Assembly (NCBI GenBank): GCA_034231615.1
Contig: CM067316.1
Span: 26,340,093 to 26,404,092, forward strand
Direction of reading: 5' to 3'
Length of the DNA stretch: 64,000 nucleotides
Source of the DNA: Meghimatium bilineatum
Taxonomy: Eukaryota; Mollusca; Gastropoda; Stylommatophora; Philomycidae
Numbering within the stretch: the stretch's first letter is position 1; every line of letters starts with the position of its first letter. The notes under the pieces are model-generated. The model saw nothing but the letters and a program-made list of their open reading frames with translations, made no database searches and was not told the DNA's origin. Shown here in pieces: positions 57,319 to 64,000 of this stretch. Made by a program: the position numbers and the translations under genes.

Positions 57319-57716
57319 TAAAGACTGGATATTCTCTGATTTACACGGATGGCAATTAGTATACGGACTTGATTTGGTTGGAGTTAAAGACTGGATATTC
57401 TCTGATTTACACGGATGACAATTAGTATACGGACTTGATTTGGTTGGAGTTAAAGACTGGATATTCTCTGATTTACACGGATGGCAATTAGTATACGGAC
57501 TTGATTTGGTTGGAGTTAAAGACTGGATATTCTCTGATTTACACGGATGACAATTAGTATCACGGACTTGATTTGGTTGGAGTTAAAGACTGGATATTCT
57601 CTGATTTACACGGATGACAATTAGTATCACGGACTTGATTTGGTTGGAGTTAAAGACTGGATATTCTCTGATTTACACGGATGACAATTAGTATCACGGA
57701 CTTGATTTGGTTGGAG
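57319..57716. repeat. 66/67-bp tandem array, 6 copies
   Basis: Unit ttaaagactggatattctct through gacttgatttggttggag. The first three units have agtatacgga and the last three agtatcacgga. Gatggcaa and gatgacaa also vary. Confidence 0.97.
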
Positions 57717-57774
57717 TGAATTTATACTGTTACTGATAGGTACTCTACGATTAACATTTTAAGATAGCTTAACA

Positions 57775-58056
57775 CGGTGGTTCTCAACGTGGGTCATATG
57801 CCCCACCACAGCAAGCCATAGGAATTTCCGAATGTCACGAAGAAAAAAAATAAAATAGGGAGGGGGACACCGCTGCATATAAAAATGAATGGGGGGGGGG
57901 GGGTCACAGAAGGATAATTAATTAAACAAAACACGATAAGACACGATAATAGATTCGGAGAAAGCGGACGATCTTATCGTTTTAGGTTCTATATGGGCCA
58001 CCACGGAAACATCATTCCGAAAGTGGTCACAGGCGCAAACAGGTTGAGAACTACTA
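57775..58056. mobile_element. hAT-like MITE, 282 bp
   Basis: Left end cggtggttctcaacgtg; right end, inverted, tagtagttctcaacctg. Both resemble the cagtggttctcaac terminus common in hAT elements. Flanking 8-mers gcttaaca and gctttaaa agree at six of eight positions. Internal G run at 57890-57902. No ORF. Confidence 0.72.
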
Positions 58057-58110
58057 GCTTTAAATAAATGTGAATACATGGAATGTTTGATGTATACATA
58101 CGTCGAGTAT

Positions 58111-59331
58111 TGTTTGTTTGTTTGTTTTTCGTTCGCTCCATTGTAACCATCACGGATATCCGTGCGATTTCCGCCGGGAGCGTGATTACGTTGTGCCACC
58201 GTTATGCGCCTTGTAGGCCTAGCACATCCGATTTCGGCATGCCTTGACAATTCGGGTGCGCTACCCTTAGCCCGTGACAGCCTCTATATCTGTCTCCAGG
58301 CACGCGTAGTGGAGAATCTTCGCCCAGACGATTTTTTTGCTCTCGTCTGACTCGAACGAGGTGTTCCACTGTCTATGAACTTGCCTCGTGTAATTGGACG
58401 TGCTGTGCCTGTGCCCATTGGGTACTGAACCGTTTCTCTTCCGTGAGCCTGGTTCCTTAAGGGGAAGAACTCAACAGAGGAGTTGGACCCTGGCTCTTTC
58501 GCCCTCTTAGCCGAGGTGTCATTCACCGACATCGTGTACCCCTTGTCCAAGTTCGAGTCTCACACCACGCGTTTGAGAGCAAGGCGTTCTCGAGCTGAGC
58601 GTCCTTGTCCCAATAGCGCCTGAGCCCATCAGGTACTGAACCCTTTCTCTCTTCAAGTGTATTTCCGGTTTAGGAAAACCTGACAGTAGAGTTGGGCCAG
58701 GGCTAAATCGTTGTCCCTTTTGTGCCTGAGCGTATCGAGTACGGAACCCTTTCTCTTCGCGAGCATATTTCCGGTTTAGGAAGGCTCGACATTAGAGTTG
58801 GATTAGGTCTTCTTGCTTTACCAATCGCCAATGAATGGGTCTGGGTCTCTGCCTGTAAGGAACACAGATAACTAGAAGCTCGTCTCGAGCTGACGGAGCT
58901 TGTAGTTCCCCTTTCCTAGGAACCTTTCATTTTCTATTTGCAGTTCGCGCTGCCCTCTAACGCTGTTCTGCCCTTTCATTGTTTCATTGTACTCGGTATT
59001 AAATATACTTGTCTCTCGCTATGCATCTACCTTTACGTGCATTTTACATTGGCCGCCCCTCCAATGTTCGGACTGGACTGACTAGCTTCACTGTATGTCG
59101 ACAGTGTCGCTATATGTGGTGTCGGAGATATTGTCTGTCTCTTGTGCAGTCAAATCTCTTTCCATCTGCTACCTCCACATTCTCGGACACGATCCCCAAA
59201 TGATTTGGCCAGAATCAGCACGAGCTGCTGTATTTCTGTTTCCAGGGTGCACCGCGTGGAGGTACATTTGGGATCTTGGTTATCTGCTAACCCTGGGTCC
59301 GCCTAGAGCAGTGCGTTCCCTTTGCACCCCT
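58111..59331 (-). mobile_element. 1.2-kb non-autonomous retroposon (family R), copy 2
   Basis: Flanked by a 12-bp duplication, tacgtcgagtat, at 58099-58110 and 59332-59343. Its 3' tail on the - strand is (CAAA)-type (tgtttgtttgtttg at 58111-58124 on this strand). It aligns with copy 1 (50152-51487) along its full length except that one 108-bp subunit is missing. The 3' core is at 58195-58245. No ORF is preserved between the two copies. Confidence 0.9.
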
Positions 59332-59446
59332 TACGTCGAGTATATGCGCGGATGTAAAGACCCTATACGATATCCTCCTGGGCTCAACGACACCGACACA
59401 TTCTGATGATAATTTAATCTTCTTCTTTCGTTCACTTGAAACATGT

Positions 59447-60898
59447 CTATATCTGTAATTCTGTCTCCTTAATAAAACTCACTGTCTTTTGTAGTTCATA
59501 CAGTGGCCCAAAGAGCTTTAATTCTAGTGTTGTTTCCTCTGGCCAATATGTCTGTCTCAGCATTTCATGCTCAGAACACTCTTGAAGTATATGTTTGGCA
59601 CTATGTGCTGCCTGTCCACATGTACGCATGGCCGTGTTGCCAATCTTGAACCTTGTATACATGTGAGTGCGGAGTCGGTTGTGTCCTGTTCTGAAACGTA
59701 GAATTATAACTTGTTCTGGTCTGTTCATAATATGATAGTCATCTTGTGTTGGTGTTTGTGGCTTTCTTATTGACTTGATGATCTGTTTTTTCTGATGGTA
59801 GGTGATTGGTATATCTGGTTGGTCTTCGGCAGCACCTTCCTTATCCAGTTGGTCTGCTTTTTCATTTCCTGGTATTCCACAGTGAGAGGGTATCCACTGC
59901 CTGGTTATCCTATACTGGTAAGACAATTCGCTAAGTATTTTTTTTATGTCTGTTAGTTTTCCAGACTGGAGAGCTTGAAGCACTGACCTTGCATCTGTCA
60001 GGAATACCACAGGCTGTAGGCCAGAGTTGGAGTTCAGCAATTTTTTAGCTGCCACACTAATTGCCTGGATTTCTGCATCATAATTATTGCAGAATTTTCC
60101 TGTCGGTGTTCTGATTGTATCTCTAGGCTTGTGTGGATATTCTATATATACACCTGCACCTCCATTCCTCACAGCATTCTGTGCTGACCCATCTGTGTAC
60201 ACTCTGACCCATATATCTTGTGGATATTCCTCATCCAGGAAACTGAGGGTGACTGTCATTCGCTGCACACTGTTCTGTTCGTCCTCGCTTAGTATTCCTT
60301 TCACATGGGTCTGAATGTATATTGGCATTCCATGTCTTTCACTCCACGCGGTTTGTTCTGGTACAGACGTTAAGGGGCTGTCAACTTCAGGTAGGTCTGT
60401 AAGTTGTCTACGGAGTCGTTTAGCTTGGTGGATAAAGCTGCTTCTTTTCAGTCGCCCCATTGCTAGATTTTGGAATCTTTCCTTCATTGGATGACTTGGC
60501 ATACACTGAAACTTTTCTGCTTGAGTTAGTACTTTTGTGTCTCTGCGTTCGCAAAGTGTTTGCATTCTTCCCATTTTCTGCATCTCTGCTATTGGTGTTG
60601 ATTTCATTGCTCCCAACATTATTCTAAGTGCCTGGTTTTGCACTTTATCTAGATCTTGTAATGTGGTGTTTGATGCAGGACACCACGCAGCTGAACCATA
60701 TTCCAGGTGTGGTCTTATGCCTTGCTGGTAAACTTTACTGAGTATATTTCCACTGGCTCCCCATGTGGTTCCACTTAGTTTTCTCAGGATAGCTAACTTC
60801 CTCCTGGCTTTTGTTGTTGCTTTGTTTATGTGCTGCTTCCATGTCAGCTTATCATCAAAAGTAACTCCGAGGTATGTGAGTTGTTTGTCTTCTTTCAA
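59447..60898 (-). CDS. LINE RT thumb and RNase H, to stop
   Basis: Begins KEDKQLTYLGVTFDDKLTWK (thumb), then HLEYGSAAWCPAS and the segment [20 protein letters not shown], also found at 14466. RNase H follows with YTDGSA, YDAEIQAI, LTDARSVLQAL and GNEKADQLDKEGA, giving all four acidic catalytic residues and WIPSHCGIPG. The C-terminal cysteine/histidine part reads MRTCGQAAHSAKHILQECSE. The stop lies at the 59447 end. Confidence 0.92.
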   Translation of the reverse strand: MKEDKQLTYLGVTFDDKLTWKQHINKATTKARRKLAILRKLSGTTWGASGNILSKVYQQGIRPHLEYGSAAWCPASNTTLQDLDKVQNQALRIMLGAMKSTPIAEMQKMGRMQTLCERRDTKVLTQAEKFQCMPSHPMKERFQNLAMGRLKRSSFIHQAKRLRRQLTDLPEVDSPLTSVPEQTAWSERHGMPIYIQTHVKGILSEDEQNSVQRMTVTLSFLDEEYPQDIWVRVYTDGSAQNAVRNGGAGVYIEYPHKPRDTIRTPTGKFCNNYDAEIQAISVAAKKLLNSNSGLQPVVFLTDARSVLQALQSGKLTDIKKILSELSYQYRITRQWIPSHCGIPGNEKADQLDKEGAAEDQPDIPITYHQKKQIIKSIRKPQTPTQDDYHIMNRPEQVIILRFRTGHNRLRTHMYTRFKIGNTAMRTCGQAAHSAKHILQECSEHEMLRQTYWPEETTLELKLFGPLYELQKTVSFIKETELQI

Positions 60899-62201
60899 GA
60901 GCTCTCCATCTGTCTTGATATGACCAGCTTTTTGTTTTGGTGAGAGGGTAAAGTTTTGGTGTAGTGCTGCACTTTTCTGTGTTAATGCTGACGCACCATC
61001 TATTTGCCCATAAGGTTAGGGCATCGATAGCACTTTGTATTTGTTTAGTGGCCACTGTTGCATGTTCTTCCGTGCACCAGATCACCAGGTCATCAGCATT
61101 CATTGCCACTTTGATCCCGTGTGGTAGTTCAGCAACTAGGTCATTGATGTAAACCAAGAAAAGTGTGGGTGACAGGACTCCTCCCTGGGGGACTCCATGA
61201 CGCAGTAGAACTTTCTTGCTCTTGCAACCATCTAATTGTACCCTGGATCTTCTATTATGCAGGTATGCTTTTACCCATTTGTACATTCTTGAGCTAACCC
61301 TGCAATTTCGCAATTTCTTTAGGAGCCCTTCTTTCCAGACCTTATCAAATGCTTTCCTGAGGTCTATCCATTCTGCTAGTACCAGTTTCTTTTCTTGGAA
61401 GGCATCCTCAATCTCTTGGGAGAGGTAGGTTGCCTGATCTTCAGTAGAGTAGCACTGTCTGAAACCTGCTTGCTGTGATACCAGAAGGTTTTCACTTTCA
61501 AGGTACCACTGCATCTTAAGATTGATAATGCGTTCCATTGTTTTACATAGACAGCTTGTGAGGCTGATGGGCCTGTAGTTGGAGACTGTGTTGCCATCTT
61601 TTCCTGATTTGAGGAGTGGTATCATTATTGCTTCTCCCCACGCCTGTGGTACATTACCTGTGGACCAGCTTGTGTTAAAGATCTGCAGTAGCTTTGCTCT
61701 TGCTGCAATTCCCAGGTTTCTTATCATTTCATTGGACACTCCATCAGCTCTAGGGGACTTTTTCATTTTCAATTTGGATATTGCATGCTCCAGTTCTCTC
61801 ATTGTGATTGGTGCCTCCATGACTTCAGGTATAGGTTCGCCTTGTCCAATGTTTTGCTGGTTCTCTCGAACCTCCTGTTGTTTGTCTGGGCTGACTTTGA
61901 CGTTATTGTCTTCTGCAAAGGAATCTGCAAAGTAATCAGCTGCATGTTTACCTGTTAAAATGTTTCTATCTTTATAAAGTGTGATCCTGGTATTTCTCCC
62001 TGTACCTTCATCATTTAGTTGTTTTACAAGTTTCCATAATTTCCTAGTATCTCTTTCTAGGTTCAGCGACTTTGTTTTTTCTTTCCAGCTGCTCCGTCTG
62101 GCTTGTAACTTGGCTCTTTGAAATTTAGCCTTTGTTTGCTGATATTTGTTGTGATGTTCTTGGCTAGGTCTGTTCTCAGCCTGCTGTCTAGATGTTTCCA
62201 T
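60855..62201 (-). CDS. LINE reverse transcriptase
   Basis: RT motifs in order: KKSPRADGVSNEMIRNLG, WGEAIMIPLLKSGKDGNTVS, NYRPISLTSCLCKTMERIIN, QQAGFRQCYSTEDQATYL, LAEWIDLRKAFDKVWKEGLL (motif A, catalytic D), GVPQGGVLSPTLFLVYINDL (motif B), MNADDLVIWCTEEHATVATK (motif C, the two catalytic Ds). It then enters the thumb until the frame shifts near 60980. N in place of Y/F before ADD is unusual for RTs generally. Confidence 0.92.
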   Translation of the reverse strand: METSRQQAENRPSQEHHNKYQQTKAKFQRAKLQARRSSWKEKTKSLNLERDTRKLWKLVKQLNDEGTGRNTRITLYKDRNILTGKHAADYFADSFAEDNNVKVSPDKQQEVRENQQNIGQGEPIPEVMEAPITMRELEHAISKLKMKKSPRADGVSNEMIRNLGIAARAKLLQIFNTSWSTGNVPQAWGEAIMIPLLKSGKDGNTVSNYRPISLTSCLCKTMERIINLKMQWYLESENLLVSQQAGFRQCYSTEDQATYLSQEIEDAFQEKKLVLAEWIDLRKAFDKVWKEGLLKKLRNCRVSSRMYKWVKAYLHNRRSRVQLDGCKSKKVLLRHGVPQGGVLSPTLFLVYINDLVAELPHGIKVAMNADDLVIWCTEEHATVATKQIQSAIDALTLWANRWCVSINTEKCSTTPKLYPLTKTKSWSYQDRWRALERRQTTHIPRSYF

Positions 62202-62983
62202 CTCATTTTGCAGCTTTTCCAGTTCATCATTCCAGTAGGGTTTGTAGTTTTTGCGTGCCCCCCCCTGGGTATGGTTTTACTAGCAGCATGTAGTATACAT
62301 CTATTAAATTCACTCACTGCTCTATTGATGTCTTTGTCCAAGTTCATATCCTTAGCTAGAACACTGGTTAAATGCTGGTACATTTTCCAATCTGCCCTTT
62401 TATAGTTCCACCTAGTGAGCGTGCTGCTGTCCTTGGTAAATTCATTGTGGATTTCCAGAAATACTGGTCTGTGGTCACTACCTCCACGCTGCTTTCCAAC
62501 AACACGTGTGATGTTCCATTCCAAGCCTGGTGAGTGGAATGCCAGGTCTGGTGTAGAGGTGGTGTGCCATGCTCTCGAGTAGAAGGTTGGCGAGTCTGCT
62601 GGTTGGTTAATAAGGATGAGATTATTTTCATCCTGCCAGCTCTCAAGTTCCTCACCTCTCTTGTCGATATGATCGTAGCCCCAGCTCTGAGAGTGGCTGT
62701 TGAAGTCACCACACACCATAAGTCTCTCTTTGTCTGGAATTGTGTCTAGTGCCAATGGTTTATCATTTGGGCAGTAGTAGTTCAGGAGATGGAATTCTAC
62801 ACTGTCTGTTTTTAGGTGGAGCATCTGGTATTCTGCCCCTTCCATATATACTTCCAGATGACATGCGCTGATATTGTTTTTAACAAGTGTCAGAATTCCA
62901 CCCTTTCGCCAGATCGGTAGCACTGGTAGCCTCTGATTTTGAAGGCTATGTCGCTGCTGAGGTGTGTTTCTTGGATACAGCAT
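62063..62983 (-). CDS. LINE APE endonuclease, C-terminal part
   Basis: The useful frame runs from about 62910 to 62265. It carries LMVCGDFNSHSQSWGYDHID (GDFN), then NLILINQPADSPTFYSR, STPDLAF and GGSDHRPVFLEIH (S-D-H, the catalytic histidine). After the G/C run at 62262-62268 the true frame shifts (KPYWNDELEKLQNE) and joins the RT part. This domain nicks target DNA to prime reverse transcription. Confidence 0.88.
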   Translation of the reverse strand: MLYPRNTPQQRHSLQNQRLPVLPIWRKGGILTLVKNNISACHLEVYMEGAEYQMLHLKTDSVEFHLLNYYCPNDKPLALDTIPDKERLMVCGDFNSHSQSWGYDHIDKRGEELESWQDENNLILINQPADSPTFYSRAWHTTSTPDLAFHSPGLEWNITRVVGKQRGGSDHRPVFLEIHNEFTKDSSTLTRWNYKRADWKMYQHLTSVLAKDMNLDKDINRAVSEFNRCILHAASKTIPRGGHAKTTNPTGMMNWKSCKMRWKHLDSRLRTDLAKNITTNISKQRLNFKEPSYKPDGAAGKKKQSR

Positions 62984-63291
62984 ATGTTAACTTGTTCTTC
63001 ACTGAGGACATTTTCAAGTTCCAATTTTTTGCTGTATCCATCTCTTTTACTGTTGACACCCTCAGCATTCCAGTGCATTATTTTTATTGGTCGTTTGTTT
63101 GTTTGGCCAGTAGCTCTATTCCCTTGCCTCCTGGCTCCTCGGGGCAATTGAGAAGGACTTCCAGTAACTGAGGTTGGGCCCTTTCGAGGTATAGGGCCCG
63201 GCACCGTCCCTGCCTGAACGTCCGCCACAGGGCAGGCACCATAACTATTTATAGATGTAGACATGTTTCCATTGTGTTTTGTGCGTGGCAT
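62890..63291 (-). CDS. LINE ORF start and endonuclease N-terminus
   Basis: Starts MPRTKHNGNMSTSINSYGAC, a proline/glycine-rich lead of about 70 residues. The APE endonuclease follows: KIMHWNAEGVNSKRDG (metal-binding asparagine) and ICCIQETHLSSD (the catalytic E of QETH). The frame breaks near 62905, where the sequence continues in the next frame (RKGGILTLVKNN). An earlier start or a separate ORF1 is possible; no ORF1 was seen in the window. Confidence 0.82.
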   Translation of the reverse strand: MPRTKHNGNMSTSINSYGACPVADVQAGTVPGPIPRKGPTSVTGSPSQLPRGARRQGNRATGQTNKRPIKIMHWNAEGVNSKRDGYSKKLELENVLSEEQVNICCIQETHLSSDIAFKIRGYQCYRSGERVEF

Positions 63292-63480
63292 CCTGATTAT
63301 CTGTGCGCCTTTTGGCTGGATGCCTCCGTCTTCAGCACTCTGCTTACTAGGGCAGGACTATGGTCCTGCTCGAGTGGGACTGCCCGACCAGTCTTAGTTT
63401 CCAGCCCCTGATGGCTGAACTAAGCCCCATCACCTCTGCACGGTGCTAGTCTCGATGGAGTCTATCTAGAATGAGTCAGA
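63292..63480 (-). other. LINE 5' leader sharing the SINE core
   Basis: On the - strand: aggactatggtcctgc-like palindrome (as in family C), then tgctgaagacggaggcatcc and agccaaaaggcgcacagata, an aligned version of the core in family C and family R. Confidence 0.65.
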
Positions 63481-63689
63481 CGTGTGCTCTTAAGCAATAA
63501 ATTCGGAAAATAATGAAGACGAATTTCCTATGCTACCACTAGACGATATCGATAGAAAAAAGCTCAGAAAAATTCCTCCATAATAAGATCATGAAATCAA
63601 AAAGATAAAGCGACAATTTTATAATATTGTAAAATTATCTACAGTGGTAAGAATTCTCGAATTCTTCTTAATCATAGACCTACAGTCAG

Positions 63690-63960
63690 TTAGTTCCTCT
63701 TTTTTTCCCAAGTTTGGCACATAGGGCGGATGTCATAGTTCTCCATGCCTGTCGATCAGTTGCCAAGGATTGCAGGTCTTATGCAGTATGCCTGTTTATT
63801 TTAGTTCATTCATTAATGTTCATCTGAGCATTGTATTTGGTCTTCCCTGTTTTCGTTTCCCGTCTGGTGTCCACATGAAGGTTTATAGATCTACTTCTTA
63901 ATCTTTAAATAGAAGTCCAACCAATCTGAGAAATTGCATGTCACCACAAGTTCAACTCGT
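63690..63960 (-). mobile_element. LINE C-terminal tail, decayed
   Basis: On the - strand, with stops: MWTPDGKRKQGRPNTMLR, TLMNELK, then DRHGELMTSALCAKLGKK. It resembles the [17 protein letters not shown] end at 5610-5823, so it is a related LINE family. Confidence 0.75.
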
Positions 63961-64000
63961 TACCTCATCAACAAGAACAGAATTTCAAGTTCAGAATAAT

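Larger units (their letters stand above)
59421..63480 (-). mobile_element. Near-complete LINE with endonuclease, RT and RNase H
   Basis: On the - strand it runs from a 5' leader (63292-about 63480) through APE endonuclease, RT and RNase H to a GAAGAAG tail near 59421. The ORF is continuous but for three apparent single-base shifts (near 62905, 62265 and 60980). At least one lies in a homopolymer: the G/C run at 62262-62268. No in-frame stop was noticed outside these shifts. RNase H places it in the I-like group of LINEs. A target duplication was not found. Confidence 0.92.

Noticed and set aside
1..64000. Bacterial operon, toxin-antitoxin, phage or defence system
   Set aside because: Spliced genes, LINEs, SINEs and mariner show a eukaryotic genome. 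I saw no gene cluster resembling such systems, and no viral gene.

Overview
This window is animal nuclear DNA. It is AT-rich and intron-rich, and it is dominated by transposable elements and tandem repeats. The organism is most likely a mollusc, and a gastropod-like one is my best guess. That guess rests on the style of the endonuclease/reverse-transcriptase LINEs and RNase H tails and on SINE-like repeats carrying a shared core. It is recall-based and was not searched.

Two host genes are supported. The first is the 3' half of a REXO1-type RNA exonuclease on the + strand: eight exons from 601 to 18426, about 300 residues. It carries a complete DEDDh exonuclease core, and its 5' exons lie left of the window. 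The second is a PLAC8/cornifelin-type cysteine-rich protein on the - strand (41234-41557), with a truncated copy of its last-exon end at 38529-38652.

Layout. 1-18.4 kb is REXO1; its introns hold a structurally intact mariner (8575-9928), a decayed pogo/Tigger transposase, many 5'-truncated LINEs (two with clear target-site duplications), tRNA-derived SINEs and small tandem arrays. 18.4-34.6 kb is intergenic, with LINE fragments, SINEs, a 36-bp tandem array (25.4-26.4 kb), a large inverted-repeat element (28.4-29.6 kb) and a LINE broken by another LINE (31.4-32.7 kb). 34.7-37.3 kb is a 21-bp satellite of about 126 units, followed at once by a hAT-like MITE. 37.6-48 kb holds PLAC8 and more LINE/SINE debris. 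48.1-52.1 kb is a three-level nest: a LINE interrupted by a hAT-like element, itself interrupted by a 1.3-kb retroposon. 52.8-54.0 kb is a broken DDE transposase. 55-58 kb has SINEs, a 66-bp array and a hAT-like MITE. 58.1-59.3 kb is a second copy of the 1.3-kb retroposon. 59.4-63.5 kb is a nearly complete LINE (endonuclease, RT, RNase H) with three apparent frameshifts.

A short core (GGATGTG...AGGCC...AAGGCGCA and variants) recurs in three structurally different retroposon types: the GAA-tailed SINE family, the 1.3-kb retroposon, and the 5' leader of the 59-63 kb LINE. This shared module is the most interesting pattern I see. I found no evidence of a new enzymatic or defence system. Percent identities and family assignments below are by eye.
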